Shown here in pieces: positions 22,890 through 31,649 of a stretch of 31,649 nucleotides of DNA (positions are counted from its first letter, which is position 1; each line of letters begins with the position of its first letter). This DNA comes from an uncultured Pelagibacteraceae bacterium (GTDB lineage: Bacteria > Pseudomonadota > Alphaproteobacteria > Pelagibacterales > Pelagibacteraceae): assembly GCA_902548045.1 (NCBI GenBank), contig CACCPR010000005.1, positions 1 through 31,649 on the forward strand, read 5' to 3'. Under the pieces are notes generated by a model, which saw only the letters and a list, made by a program, of their open reading frames with translations, made no database searches and had not been told where the DNA came from. The position numbers and the translations under genes were made by a program.

Positions 22890-23815
22890 TCAAGATCTTT
22901 TCTTCTTGCCTCTTGTAGTTTTTTAAAATCATTATCAGCATGATAAGAAGATCTTGTAAGAGGTGAAGATGATACTAATAAAAAACCTTTTGTTTGAGCT
23001 ATTGTTTTGAATTCTTTAAATTCGTCTGGGTGATAATAGCGATCAAGAGGATGATGCTTTGAAGATGGCTGAAGATATTGACCAATAGTTATAAAATCTA
23101 CATCGGCGCTTCTGAGGTCATCCATTACTTGTATAATTTCTTCCTTTTCTTCTCCAAGTCCCACCATAATTCCCGATTTTGTAAATATTTTTTTGTTTTC
23201 TCTTTTTGCATTCTTCAAAAGTTCTAAAGATGCAAAATATCTAGCACCTGGTCTAACTTTTGTGTAAAGTCTTGGAACAGTTTCAATATTATGATTGAAA
23301 ACATCTAAATCTGCTTGAAGAATTTTTTTGTAAGAATTACCTTTTCTTAGAAAGTCAGGAGTTAAAACTTCTATAGAAGTATAAGGATTTTTCTTTCTGG
23401 TTAATTGAATTACTTTATAAAAATGATTGGCCCCTCCATCATCTAGATCATCTCTATCCACTGAAGTTATAACCACATGTTTCAGGTCTAATTGTTTCAC
23501 TGCTTCAGAAATTTTTAGAGGTTCAAAAATATCTAGTTTTGTAGGTTTGCCTGTTTTTACATCGCAAAAAGCGCAAGCTCTTGTACAAGTATCCCCCATT
23601 ATCATAAAAGTGGCATGTTTTTTGCTCCAGCATTCAGTAATATTAGGGCAATTAGCTTCTTGGCAAACGGTTACTAAACTATTTTTATTAATAACTTGTT
23701 TGGTTTCAAAAAAAATTTTTGAGTCTAAAATTTTAGATCTAATCCAACTTGGTTTTTTTTTGATTGGATTAACAGGTTTATTTACTTTTTCTGGATGTCT
23801 AATTTTATTATTCAT
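22871..23815 (-). CDS. lipA: Lipoyl synthase
   Basis: A radical-SAM enzyme that inserts two sulfurs into octanoyl groups on the E2 proteins of 2-oxo-acid dehydrogenases. The 314-residue protein has both iron-sulfur cluster motifs: the auxiliary cluster [12 protein letters not shown] (Cys51, Cys56, Cys62) and the radical-[11 protein letters not shown] (Cys77, Cys81, Cys84), and near the C-terminus the conserved RSSYHAD with the serine that ligates the auxiliary cluster. It overlaps ftsB by four bases and the Coq10-like gene by 19. Pyruvate dehydrogenase genes that often sit between ftsB and lipA in relatives are absent here. Confidence 0.97.
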   Translation of the reverse strand: MNNKIRHPEKVNKPVNPIKKKPSWIRSKILDSKIFFETKQVINKNSLVTVCQEANCPNITECWSKKHATFMIMGDTCTRACAFCDVKTGKPTKLDIFEPLKISEAVKQLDLKHVVITSVDRDDLDDGGANHFYKVIQLTRKKNPYTSIEVLTPDFLRKGNSYKKILQADLDVFNHNIETVPRLYTKVRPGARYFASLELLKNAKRENKKIFTKSGIMVGLGEEKEEIIQVMDDLRSADVDFITIGQYLQPSSKHHPLDRYYHPDEFKEFKTIAQTKGFLLVSSSPLTRSSYHADNDFKKLQEARRKDLECLQQL

Positions 23816-24105
23816 TTCAGTTTAATTAATAGCTCATCTTTGGTTCCGTATTTAAATTTTTCTCTATATAACATATCTAGAAAATCAATATCATTATTTT
23901 TAATTAATCTTATTTTATGTTTTAAATCTTGAAGTTCTTCATTCATGACTGTTTTTTTTACTAAAAGATCTTGGTATATTTTTTTTTTTTCAAAAAAAGA
24001 TAGCAAACCTCTTTCTCCACCAATAAGATTAATTCCAACATACAGAAATAAGAATATATTAAATAAAATAAATTTTTTTTTTTTAAAACTTTCAATTAGT
24101 CGCAT
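23812..24105 (-). CDS. ftsB: Septum formation initiator FtsB/DivIC-like
   Basis: A small bitopic division protein, 97 residues: a short basic cytoplasmic tail, one membrane helix (about 12-30, [18 protein letters not shown]) and a coiled coil outside (about 37-70, [25 protein letters not shown]) followed by a short C-terminal domain ([14 protein letters not shown]). The position right after eno and the fold pattern are typical for FtsB in proteobacteria, where it links FtsL and FtsQ in the divisome. It starts 2 bases after the eno stop and overlaps lipA by four bases. Confidence 0.88.
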   Translation of the reverse strand: MRLIESFKKKKFILFNIFLFLYVGINLIGGERGLLSFFEKKKIYQDLLVKKTVMNEELQDLKHKIRLIKNNDIDFLDMLYREKFKYGTKDELLIKLK

Positions 24106-24107
24106 AT

Positions 24108-25364
24108 CTAGATTTTAGCCATTTTAACGTCTTTTCCAAGCTCTTCTTCAATGCGTAACAGTCTATTATATTTTGCAACTCTTTCAGATCTAGCTAAAGA
24201 TCCAGTTTTTATCTGAGATGATTCTGTTGCTACAGCTAAATCAGCAATAAATGTATCTTCACTTTCTCCTGATCTGTGGGAAATAATTGTACTAAAATTA
24301 GCATCTTGGGCCATTCTCACAACTTCTAATGTTTCAGTTAAAGTTCCGATTTGGTTAGGTTTAATTAATATACTATTTGCAGATTTATTTTCTATGCCCT
24401 TTTTTAACCTCTTGGGGTTCGTTACAAATAAATCATCACCTACAATTTGAACCTTATCTCCAATTTCAGATGTAATTTTTTTCCATGAGTCCCAATCTTC
24501 TTCAGCAAAAGGATCTTCTATAGATTTAATAGGGTAAGTTGAAGTTAATTTTTTATAATAACTTACTGTATCTTCAGATGAAATAAAATTATTTGATTGA
24601 ACTGAATATTTACCTTCTTTATTTACTAACTCGTTTGCAGCTACATCTAAACAGATCACGACATCTTTTTCGGGTGATAATTTTGATTTATTTATAGCAT
24701 CTACAATTAGTTCAAGCGCTTCTTCATTTGAGCCAATAGATGGAGCAAAACCTCCTTCGTCTCCAACATTTGTGAGCATTTTTTTTGATTTTAACAAAAT
24801 TTTTAAGTTTTGAATAACAAGAAAGCATTTTTCTATAGCATCCTTAAAGCTCTTTGATGTATCTGGTCTAATCATAAACTCTTGAATATTAAGATCATTA
24901 TCAGCGTGGACTCCCCCGTTTATAATATTCATTAATGGAATGGGTAAAGAAAAAGATTTTCCCAAGCTTTTATAAAGCGGTCTGTTTACTGATGCAGCTG
25001 CTAATTTTGAAACAGCTAAAGATACAGCTAATATTGCATTAGCTCCAAGATTTTTTTTATTTTTTGTACCATCTAAATCTATTAAAATTTTATCAATTTT
25101 TCTTTGATCTGTAGGATTTAACCCTATCAAACTTGATTTAATCTTTTTATTAATATTTTCTACAGCATTATTAACGCTTTTTCCTAAAAAGTTATTTTTG
25201 TCTTGATCTCTTAATTCGTGAGCTTCAAAAGCTCCGGTTGAAGCTCCTGAAGGAGAGATTGCAGTTCTAGATGTGTTGTCTTCTAAAAAAACTTCTGCTT
25301 CTACAGTAGGGTTACCTCTACTGTCAAAGACTTGTCTGCCTTTTACGCTTTTGATTTTTGTCAT
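24108..25364 (-). CDS. eno: Enolase
   Basis: Converts 2-phosphoglycerate to phosphoenolpyruvate. The 418-residue protein has the N-terminal [15 protein letters not shown] loop, the metal ligands in [21 protein letters not shown] and [11 protein letters not shown], and the active-site [10 protein letters not shown] lysine region and SHRSGESED loop. All key motifs are intact and the length is standard. It follows kdsA after 2 bases and leads into ftsB. Together with tpiA at the head of this run and gap in the glycerol block, it places three lower-glycolysis enzymes in this window. Confidence 0.98.
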   Translation of the reverse strand: MTKIKSVKGRQVFDSRGNPTVEAEVFLEDNTSRTAISPSGASTGAFEAHELRDQDKNNFLGKSVNNAVENINKKIKSSLIGLNPTDQRKIDKILIDLDGTKNKKNLGANAILAVSLAVSKLAAASVNRPLYKSLGKSFSLPIPLMNIINGGVHADNDLNIQEFMIRPDTSKSFKDAIEKCFLVIQNLKILLKSKKMLTNVGDEGGFAPSIGSNEEALELIVDAINKSKLSPEKDVVICLDVAANELVNKEGKYSVQSNNFISSEDTVSYYKKLTSTYPIKSIEDPFAEEDWDSWKKITSEIGDKVQIVGDDLFVTNPKRLKKGIENKSANSILIKPNQIGTLTETLEVVRMAQDANFSTIISHRSGESEDTFIADLAVATESSQIKTGSLARSERVAKYNRLLRIEEELGKDVKMAKI

Positions 25365-25366
25365 TG

Positions 25367-26188
25367 TTATTTTACTAATTTATCGATCTCAATTAATTTT
25401 TTTAATAAACTTTTTACTTCATTTAGTGGGATCATATTTGGGCCATCTGAAGGAGCGTTATTTGGATCTTCATGAGTTTCCATAAATAATGCGCCTACAC
25501 CAACTGCGATTGCTGCTCTAGCTAAATAAGGAACGAATTCTCTTTGACCACCGCTTTTTTCTCCCATACCACCAGGTTGTTGCACTGAATGAGTCGCATC
25601 GAAAACTATTGGATAACCAAATTTAGACATTATTGGTAAAGCCCTCATATCAGAAACAAGGGTATTGTAACCAAAACTTGCGCCTCTTTCTGTAATTAAA
25701 ATATTTTTATTGCCTGAGTTTTCTATTTTTTTTATTACATTTTCCATATCCCAAGGAGCTAAGAATTGACCTTTTTTTACATTAATTATTTTTCCAGTTT
25801 TAGCAGCTGCAATCAATAAATCAGTTTGTCTGCATAAAAATGCAGGGATTTGAAGAACATCTACATGATTGGAAACAATTTGACATTGCTCAGCAGTATG
25901 AACATCCGTAAGGATAGCTACTCCTACCTCTTTTCTAATCTTATCAAAAATTGGTAAAGATTTATCTAAACCTAAACCTCTTTTACCTTTTAAGCTCGTT
26001 CTATTAGCTTTATCAAATGAAGTTTTATAGATTAAATTAATTCCAAGTTCAGCTGTAATCTTTTTTAATTCAGTTGAAATCTTAATTGCATGACCTTCGC
26101 TTTCAAGCTGACACGGACCTGCAATTAAAGTAAATGATTTGTCATTAGCAATCTCAAAATTAGAGCATTTTACTATATGATTTGTCAT
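25367..26188 (-). CDS. kdsA: 3-deoxy-D-manno-octulosonate 8-phosphate (KDO8P) synthase
   Basis: Condenses phosphoenolpyruvate with arabinose 5-phosphate to KDO8P for the lipopolysaccharide core. The 273-residue protein shows the family blocks [14 protein letters not shown] (22-35), [34 protein letters not shown], the [16 protein letters not shown] stretch and the [11 protein letters not shown] active-site loop. The pattern QIPAFLC fits the KDO8P group rather than DAHP synthase. It overlaps pyrG by four bases and precedes eno by 2. Presence implies LPS synthesis in this organism. Confidence 0.97.
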   Translation of the reverse strand: MTNHIVKCSNFEIANDKSFTLIAGPCQLESEGHAIKISTELKKITAELGINLIYKTSFDKANRTSLKGKRGLGLDKSLPIFDKIRKEVGVAILTDVHTAEQCQIVSNHVDVLQIPAFLCRQTDLLIAAAKTGKIINVKKGQFLAPWDMENVIKKIENSGNKNILITERGASFGYNTLVSDMRALPIMSKFGYPIVFDATHSVQQPGGMGEKSGGQREFVPYLARAAIAVGVGALFMETHEDPNNAPSDGPNMIPLNEVKSLLKKLIEIDKLVK

Positions 26189-27807
26189 TTTTTTGATTTT
26201 ATTTTTGCAGCCTTTATAAACGATGAAAATAAAGGATGCGGAGATAAAGGTCTAGATTTAAATTCTGGATGGAATTGCACACCTATAAACCATGGATGAT
26301 CTTTTAGTTCTATGATTTCTGGTAATTTATTATCTGGAGACATGCCTGAAAAAATCATTCCTTTATTTTCAAAAATGTTTTTATAATTAATATTAACTTC
26401 ATATCTATGTCGATGTCTTTCGTATATTTTTAAAGTCTTATAAATTTTGCTTATCTTTGTGTCTTTTTTAAGTCTAGCTTCGAAACTTCCTAAACGCATG
26501 GTTCCGCCTAAATTTTTATCTGTACCTTTCATTAGTTTCCCATCTTTTGACCATTCGTTCATCAAACCAACAACTGAAGCCTTAGAAGGACCAAACTCAC
26601 TTGAAGTTGCTTTTTTTATATTTAATTTATTTCTTGCAAATTCAATTATAGCCATTTGCATCCCGAAACAAATGCCTAAAAAAGGAATTTTGTTTTTCCT
26701 AGCGTAATTAATAGCAGCTATTTTTCCTTCAGTTCCTCTTTTACCAAATCCTCCCGGTATAAGTATCCCTGAAACGTTATTTAGTTTATTTTTAATTTCT
26801 TTTGGTTTTAAATAGTCTGACTCAATTCTCACAAGATTTACTTTTAAATTATTAGCTATACCTCCATGGGTTAAAGCCTCATCTAAAGATTTATAGGCAT
26901 CTTTAAGTTCAACATATTTACCAATAATTGCTATGTTCACTCTCTCTTTTGTATTTAAGACTAGTTTGGTAATATTTTTCCATGGTTTAAGGTTTGCTTT
27001 CTTTTTAGACTTAATTTTAAAGAACTTTAACACCCTTTTATCTAATTTCTCTTTATTGAAGCTAATTGGAGCTTCATAAATTGTCTTAACATCAACAGTT
27101 TCAATAACGTCGTCTATGTCAACATTGCAAAAAAGTGAGATTTTCTTTCTTTGCTCCAATGTAATTGATCTTTCAGATCTACAAATAATTATGTCTGGTT
27201 GAATTCCAATACTTCTTAATTCCTTTACAGAGTGTTGGGTCGGTTTTGTTTTTATTTCATCAGAAGCTCTCATGTAAGGAACTAAAGTTAAGTGTATAAA
27301 TAAAGTATTTTTTCTTCCAATCTCATTTGAAAATTGTCTTATAGCTTCTAAAAATGGAAGACTTTCAATATCTCCTACGGTTCCTCCAATTTCACAAATA
27401 ACAAAATCTTCTTTAATAACATCGTTTTTAATAAATTCTTTAATTCTATTTGTAATATGTGGAATAACTTGAACAGTTTTTCCTAAATATTTTCCCTGAC
27501 GTTCTCTTTTTAATACGTCATTATAAATTTTTCCTGTTGTAATATTATCAGTTTTTTTAGCAGAAATTCCTGAAAATCTTTCATAGTGTCCAAGATCAAG
27601 ATCCGTTTCTGCTCCATCGTTTGTTACATAAACTTCACCATGTTGAAACGGACTCATAGTTCCAGGATCAACATTTAAATAAGGGTCTAATTTTCTAATT
27701 CTAACTTTGTATCCTCTTGATTGTAATAAATATGCTAAAGATGCAGATGACAATCCTTTGCCTAGAGATGAAACCACGCCGCCAGTAACGAATATGTATC
27801 GCGCCAT
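26185..27807 (-). CDS. pyrG: CTP synthase
   Basis: Makes CTP from UTP, ATP and glutamine. The 540-residue protein has the N-terminal synthetase domain (about 1-270) with [16 protein letters not shown] (8-23) and [12 protein letters not shown] (139-149), then a class I glutamine amidotransferase domain with oxyanion PGGFGKRG (351-358), nucleophile Cys380 in LGICFGMQ and the [12 protein letters not shown] histidine-glutamate pair near 515-525. All catalytic residues are intact. It starts 46 bases after the secG stop, the largest gap in this run, so a separate promoter is possible there. That gap holds the small dyad AGTATGTTATACT. Confidence 0.98.
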   Translation of the reverse strand: MARYIFVTGGVVSSLGKGLSSASLAYLLQSRGYKVRIRKLDPYLNVDPGTMSPFQHGEVYVTNDGAETDLDLGHYERFSGISAKKTDNITTGKIYNDVLKRERQGKYLGKTVQVIPHITNRIKEFIKNDVIKEDFVICEIGGTVGDIESLPFLEAIRQFSNEIGRKNTLFIHLTLVPYMRASDEIKTKPTQHSVKELRSIGIQPDIIICRSERSITLEQRKKISLFCNVDIDDVIETVDVKTIYEAPISFNKEKLDKRVLKFFKIKSKKKANLKPWKNITKLVLNTKERVNIAIIGKYVELKDAYKSLDEALTHGGIANNLKVNLVRIESDYLKPKEIKNKLNNVSGILIPGGFGKRGTEGKIAAINYARKNKIPFLGICFGMQMAIIEFARNKLNIKKATSSEFGPSKASVVGLMNEWSKDGKLMKGTDKNLGGTMRLGSFEARLKKDTKISKIYKTLKIYERHRHRYEVNINYKNIFENKGMIFSGMSPDNKLPEIIELKDHPWFIGVQFHPEFKSRPLSPHPLFSSFIKAAKIKSKK

Positions 27808-27853
27808 GGAAGTATGTTATACTTTAGAAATAGATAAATAGAAAGCGTTTAAT

Positions 27854-28153
27854 TTATTTAGACTCTGGAATTTGTGGAAGGTTAGAATTTTCTTCTTCTT
27901 GTTTCTCTAAAACTGATTGTGTTTCACGAAGTTCGTCTCTGGATATCGCCACAATAATAACACTACAAATAATGAACAGTGCGGCAATAGCTGAGGTAAA
28001 CTTAGTTAAAAAACTTCCGACAGATCTTGTTGACGTGAAATTATCTTGTGAAACACCTAAACCCAATGCACCACCTTCTGACTTCTGAAGCAAAATTACA
28101 ATAACTAATATTATCGCTAAAACAATATTTATGCCAATAAGCAAACTTTCCAT
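27854..28153 (-). CDS. secG: Preprotein translocase subunit SecG
   Basis: A small inner-membrane partner of SecYE that aids protein export. The 99-residue protein has two membrane helices (about 4-22 and 50-71) joined by the conserved cytoplasmic loop QKSEGGALGLGVSQDNFTSTRSVGSFLTK, the diagnostic SecG signature, and an acidic C-terminal tail (EKQEEENSNLPQIPESK). It lies 5 bases after tpiA, the standard tpiA-secG-pyrG order of alphaproteobacteria. Confidence 0.93.
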   Translation of the reverse strand: MESLLIGINIVLAIILVIVILLQKSEGGALGLGVSQDNFTSTRSVGSFLTKFTSAIAALFIICSVIIVAISRDELRETQSVLEKQEEENSNLPQIPESK

Positions 28154-28158
28154 TTCAT

Positions 28159-28902
28159 TTATCTATAGTAATTCTTTATTATATCAATAAATTTTTTAGA
28201 CGATTTTGATGCCCCTCCGATCAAAAAACCGTCTAATAATCTAATATCTTCAAAAAATTTGATATTATTATTGTCAACTGAACCTCCGTACAAAACTGGA
28301 GGAATATTTTTTCTAAAAATTTTTCCTAGAATGCTCTTAATAAACTTTATTGTCTTTACTAACTCTTCCTTAGTAGGTATTTTGCCAGTACCGATGGACC
28401 AAATTGGTTCGTAAGCAACAATAATATTATTTTTATTAAATTTTTTTTCTAAAACTCTCATTAACTGTCTTTTTAAAACAATAAATGTTTTTTTGTTTTT
28501 TTTTTCTGATTTGTTTTCACCAATGCAAAAAACAACTTTTAAATTATTTTTTAAAGCATGCCTAACTTTATCTTTAAGCTTTTTATCATTATCTCCCTCA
28601 TTTCGATTGTCAGAATGACCTACTAAAGTGTATTTAGCTCCGACAGTTTTGAGCATATATGGACTTATAGCTCCCGTGTTAGATGAAAAATTATCTTTTT
28701 GAAAACAGTTTTGTGAACCTATAGATAATTTCTTATTCTTAAAATGCTTTGAGAAATTCTCAATGAGAGTGTAAGGAGGAGTAATAATCACTTTATACTT
28801 ATTTCGATTTTTATCTCTTGTATAAAAAAAATTAATCTTATTTAGTATATTTATTGATTTTGGAATACCGAACATTTTCCAATTTCCAATAAAATATCTC
28901 AT
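28159..28902 (-). CDS. tpiA: Triosephosphate isomerase with altered GHSERR motif
   Basis: Interconverts dihydroxyacetone phosphate and glyceraldehyde 3-phosphate. The 247-residue barrel protein keeps Asn7 and Lys9 (GNWKM), the electrophile His96, the catalytic base Glu165 (AYEPIWSIGTGKIPT, with the flexible lid) and the phosphate loop LYGGSVDNNN. The normally invariant GHSERR stretch reads GHSDNR: Asp98 and Asn99 replace Glu and Arg. I checked this on the raw bases. Glu97 of standard numbering is close to invariant, so activity may be altered, though a compensating change is possible. It is the first gene of the minus-strand run, 65 bases from the divergent ppiD gene, and could use the dihydroxyacetone phosphate made from glycerol. 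Confidence 0.94.
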   Translation of the reverse strand: MRYFIGNWKMFGIPKSINILNKINFFYTRDKNRNKYKVIITPPYTLIENFSKHFKNKKLSIGSQNCFQKDNFSSNTGAISPYMLKTVGAKYTLVGHSDNRNEGDNDKKLKDKVRHALKNNLKVVFCIGENKSEKKNKKTFIVLKRQLMRVLEKKFNKNNIIVAYEPIWSIGTGKIPTKEELVKTIKFIKSILGKIFRKNIPPVLYGGSVDNNNIKFFEDIRLLDGFLIGGASKSSKKFIDIIKNYYR

Positions 28903-28967
28903 TATTTGCCTTAGTTTAAATTTTAATCTATAGGTGTATTATTTTAAACACTTATTAAATTAATAAA
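28903..28967. promoter_or_regulatory. Divergent promoter region between tpiA and the PpiD-like gene
   Basis: The 65 bases between the two start codons are AT-rich and must hold both promoters. They contain the dyad GTGT-N10-ACAC at 28934-28951, which could be an operator or chance. TATTAT- and TATAGG-like -10 candidates are present, but I cannot fix a full promoter. Confidence 0.35.
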
Positions 28968-30422
28968 ATGGCAACTTCAATAGGAAAATTATCTAAATCT
29001 TTTTTTGTAAAGCTTCTTGTAGGTATAATAATTTTGCCATTTGTATTTTGGGGTATGGGTGATGTATTTAGAGGAGGAAATCAAAATGTAATAGCTACGA
29101 TTGACTCAAAAAAAATAAGTACGCAAGAATTTATGAGGTACCTCAATCGATTAAATTTGAGCCAAGAGGAAATAAAAAGTTTACCGAAAACAAATTTAGT
29201 TGAAAAGATTTTGTCTGAATATATTGGAAGAAAAGTAATGACTTTGGAAATAGATCAAGAAGGGATAACTGTAAGTGACAACTCATTAAGAGATATTATA
29301 AAAAATGATAAATTATTTTTTAAGGATAAAAAATTTTCAAGAACGAAGTACGAAAAGTTTCTTCTTAAAAGTGGTGTAACAGCCCCCTCGTTCGAAAAAA
29401 ATATTGTAGAACAAGAGTCTAGAAGGCAACTTTTAGGTTTTTTAGGAGGAGGTATAACAATCCCATATTCACTGGTAGAAAAAGCTTTTAGAGAAGAAAA
29501 CCAAATTAAAATTATAAAGTATTTAGATTTAGAAAAATACCATGCAGATAAAAAACCTTCTCAAAAGCGCGTAAAAGAAGTTTTTGAAAAAAATAAAAAT
29601 ATATTTATAGAAGAATACAAAACTATTCGTTACGCCGAAATTAATCCACAAAATATATCTAATTCTGCGGAATACAATGAATCTTTTTTTAAACAACTAG
29701 ACATAATAGAAAATAATATTTTAGATGGACAAACTTTTGAAGAAGCGAGTAAAGATAATAACCTTAAAGTTAATAAAATTGAAAATGTTAACAAAAAAAA
29801 AGAAAATATAGATAAGAATAAAGTAAATTTAATCTCCGACGAGTTGTTCAATAAAATTTATTCTATAAAAAATATTCAATCTCCTGAAATTTTAAAAATT
29901 AAAAATAAATATTTTCTAGTTGAAATACAGTCTCTTCAAAAGAAAGAAAAAAATATTAAAGATCCAGATGTTTTGAAAGCTATAAACACTCAATTAAATT
30001 TTGAGATAAAAATAAATACAAATGCTGAAATTGCAAAAAAAATTAGTTCAAATAAATTTGATAAACTTGCAATGGAAAAATTTGCTAAAGATAATAATTT
30101 ATCAATAAAAGAATATAAAATTACAGATTTAAAACAAAATGATGTTTTTACTGAACAAATTATTAAAAGAATTTTTTCTACAAATAATGGAGATATAAAC
30201 TTAATTACAGATGGAAAATTATCTAAAAATTATTTAATTTTAGTAGAAAATACTAAATATAAAAAACTAGAAAAAAAATCTAATGCTTTTGAAAAATATG
30301 AAGCAAAAGCTAGACTAAATTTAGTTAACAAAATTTATAGAATTTTTGATAATAGTCTTAATCAAAAATATAAAGTGGAGTTAAACGAAAGAACAATTGA
30401 GCGTGTAAAAAATTCATTTTAA
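28968..30422 (+). CDS. ppiD: PpiD/SurA-N-type periplasmic folding chaperone
   Basis: A membrane-anchored periplasmic protein of the PpiD/SurA N-terminal family. It has a short cytoplasmic start, one membrane helix (about 13-32, FFVKLLVGIIILPFVFWGMGDVF) and the SurA-N domain (about 40-170), seen in ATIDSKKISTQEFMRYLNRLN and ISDNSLRDIIKN-type helices. A charged, coiled-coil-rich remainder follows. It is 484 residues, clearly shorter than standard PpiD (about 620), and I cannot make out a clean parvulin (PPIase) domain in the middle, so it may act as a chaperone only. It is divergent from tpiA, and its TAA stop overlaps the trpE start by one base (TAATG), implying co-translation. Such tpiA/ppiD-trpE neighbours are usual in alphaproteobacteria. 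Confidence 0.82.
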   Translation: MATSIGKLSKSFFVKLLVGIIILPFVFWGMGDVFRGGNQNVIATIDSKKISTQEFMRYLNRLNLSQEEIKSLPKTNLVEKILSEYIGRKVMTLEIDQEGITVSDNSLRDIIKNDKLFFKDKKFSRTKYEKFLLKSGVTAPSFEKNIVEQESRRQLLGFLGGGITIPYSLVEKAFREENQIKIIKYLDLEKYHADKKPSQKRVKEVFEKNKNIFIEEYKTIRYAEINPQNISNSAEYNESFFKQLDIIENNILDGQTFEEASKDNNLKVNKIENVNKKKENIDKNKVNLISDELFNKIYSIKNIQSPEILKIKNKYFLVEIQSLQKKEKNIKDPDVLKAINTQLNFEIKINTNAEIAKKISSNKFDKLAMEKFAKDNNLSIKEYKITDLKQNDVFTEQIIKRIFSTNNGDINLITDGKLSKNYLILVENTKYKKLEKKSNAFEKYEAKARLNLVNKIYRIFDNSLNQKYKVELNERTIERVKNSF

Positions 30423-31649
30423 TGCAAATTAATTCCAATTTTGATAAATTTAAAAAAATTCATTTAAAAAATAAAAATCAAATTTTATTTAGATCTAAAA
30501 AATGTGACGAATATTTTAAAGTTGAAAATTTATATAAATTTTTATTAGCTGAAAAAAATAGTTTCATTTTTGAGTCAGTAGAAAAAGGGAAAGTGAGAGG
30601 ACGATATACAATTATTGGCCTTAATCCTGATAAAATTTGGGATATAAGTAAAAATAAAATTACAGTTTATTCCTTGGGAAAAAAATTTAAAATTAAAGCT
30701 GATCCACTGTCATATGTAAATAAGTTAATAAAAAGTTTTAATATGAGAATTCCCAATCAATTACCCTCAATGTCCTCTATGCTTGTGGGATATTTTTCTT
30801 ACGATGTAATTCGTTATATCGAAAATATTCCTGACAAATGCAAAGATGATCTTAATATACCTGATATTAGATTGGCTAGACCTAGAAGCTTAGTAATTTA
30901 CGACAATTTTAAAAAGAAAATTTTTTATATTGAAAATGTTTATTCAGACATAAAAATAAGAAATTACAAGGAAGCTTATAATAATATCTTAAAAAAATTT
31001 GATTTGTATGAAAACTATGAAAATATAAAATTACCAGAAACGTTGACTTTTAAAAAAAATAAGAGTCCAATTAAATCAAATATAACTAAAGAAAGATTCA
31101 AGTTTTTAGTAAACAAAGCAAAAAATTACATTAAAAAAGGAGATATTTTTCAAGTAGTTTTAAGTCAACGTTTTAAGAGAAAATTAGAAAAAAAACCCAT
31201 TGAAATTTATAACTACCTAAGAAAATCTAATCCTTCTCCATTCATGTTTTATTTTAATTATGAAGATTTTAACGTGCTTGGAAGTAGCCCTGAAATACTT
31301 GTTCGCCTGAGAAAAAATGAATTAACAATTAGACCAATCGCAGGCACTAGACCCAGAGGAAAAAATAATGTTGAAGACAAAAAATACGAAATAGAACTTT
31401 TAAAAGATAAAAAAGAATTAGCTGAACATCTTATGTTGCTTGATTTAGGAAGAAATGATGTTGGAAAGGTGGCTAAAATTAATTCGGTGAAAGTAACAGA
31501 AAAATTCAAAATTGAAAAATATTCCCATGTAATGCATATCGTCTCAAATGTTATTGGTAAATTTAATAATAAATTTTCTCTATTTGAGACATTATTATCT
31601 GGTTTTCCTGCAGGCACAGTTAGTGGAGCTCCAAAAATTAGAGCGATGG
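30422..31649 (+). CDS. trpE: Anthranilate synthase component I (3' end beyond the window)
   Basis: The chorismate-using subunit of anthranilate synthase, first step of tryptophan synthesis. I translated the frame from the ATG at 30422, whose A is the last base of the ppiD stop. It runs 409 codons to the window edge without a stop, against about 490-500 residues for a full protein. Family blocks are VGYFSYDVIRY, KKGDIFQVVLSQRF, SNPSPFMFYF, GSSPEILVR, RPIAGTRPRG, LLDLGRNDVGKV, HIVSNVIG and GFPAGTVSGAPKIRAM, the last near the chorismate site. The tryptophan-feedback element LLES-x10-S appears as IFES (49-52) with Thr63 at the final Ser position, so feedback inhibition may be retained or weakened. 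Confidence 0.95.
   Translation, partial: MQINSNFDKFKKIHLKNKNQILFRSKKCDEYFKVENLYKFLLAEKNSFIFESVEKGKVRGRYTIIGLNPDKIWDISKNKITVYSLGKKFKIKADPLSYVNKLIKSFNMRIPNQLPSMSSMLVGYFSYDVIRYIENIPDKCKDDLNIPDIRLARPRSLVIYDNFKKKIFYIENVYSDIKIRNYKEAYNNILKKFDLYENYENIKLPETLTFKKNKSPIKSNITKERFKFLVNKAKNYIKKGDIFQVVLSQRFKRKLEKKPIEIYNYLRKSNPSPFMFYFNYEDFNVLGSSPEILVRLRKNELTIRPIAGTRPRGKNNVEDKKYEIELLKDKKELAEHLMLLDLGRNDVGKVAKINSVKVTEKFKIEKYSHVMHIVSNVIGKFNNKFSLFETLLSGFPAGTVSGAPKIRAM

Noticed and set aside
23427..23825. A 132-codon plus-strand frame opposite lipA
   Set aside because: It fully overlaps lipA, whose iron-sulfur motifs are unmistakable; the long antisense frame is a by-product of codon bias.
31258..31617. A 119-codon minus-strand frame near the window end
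   Set aside because: It lies opposite trpE, which reads through conserved TrpE motifs on the plus strand.

Overview
This window looks like a chromosomal stretch of a SAR11-clade alphaproteobacterium (Pelagibacterales). The evidence is very low GC with A/T-biased codons, lysine/isoleucine/asparagine-rich proteins, extremely short spacers (many genes overlap by 1-8 bases), and alphaproteobacterial gene blocks in reduced form: ntrYX-trkA-trkH, fused ispDF-pgpA-pncC, lipA-coq10, eno-ftsB, kdsA-pyrG-secG-tpiA and ppiD-trpE. I see no tRNA, rRNA, CRISPR array, insertion sequence or phage gene. No stretch longer than 300 bases lacks a gene. The species assignment is inference from style and gene order.

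Layout. (1) 1-3079: a minus-strand ferric-iron ABC transporter block, fbpA then fbpB, headed by a near-perfect Fur box and an adjacent 19-bp palindrome. Between fbpA and fbpB lie a 56-codon CxxC microprotein frame and two stem-loop-like elements. (2) 3080-4293: two small plus-strand hypothetical genes flanking a 2-keto-4-pentenoate hydratase-like gene. (3) 4280-15451: a long minus-strand run whose core is a glycerol system: gpsA-like dehydrogenase, a secreted SHOCT microprotein, glpK, then glpV-S-T-P-Q-U (a GlpSTPQUV-type glycerol ABC importer), ending in gap (GAPDH). trkH sits just upstream. (4) 14042-19994: ntrY-ntrX-trkA-trkH, a two-component system coupled to K+ uptake. (5) 20019-22130, plus strand: ispDF, pgpA, pncC. 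(6) 22135-28902, minus strand: tpiA-secG-pyrG-kdsA-eno-ftsB-lipA-coq10 and a small membrane protein. (7) 28968-31649, plus strand: a PpiD/SurA-N-like chaperone and trpE, which runs off the window end.

How it fits together. Glycerol can be imported by GlpVSTPQU, phosphorylated by GlpK, oxidised to dihydroxyacetone phosphate by the linked NAD(P)-type dehydrogenase (no glpD is visible here), isomerised by TpiA and oxidised by the Gap encoded at the operon end; Eno is also in the window. Iron import by FbpA/FbpB is probably repressed by Fur when iron is plentiful.

The most interesting points are the complementary defects in the two glycerol ATPases (one composite ATP site looks canonical, the other dead), the undocumented CxxC microprotein and RNA structures inside the iron operon, the pairing of a diverged GpsA and a SHOCT microprotein with glpK, an NtrX without the sigma-54 loop beside an NtrY without a PAS domain, and a triosephosphate isomerase with an altered GHSERR motif.
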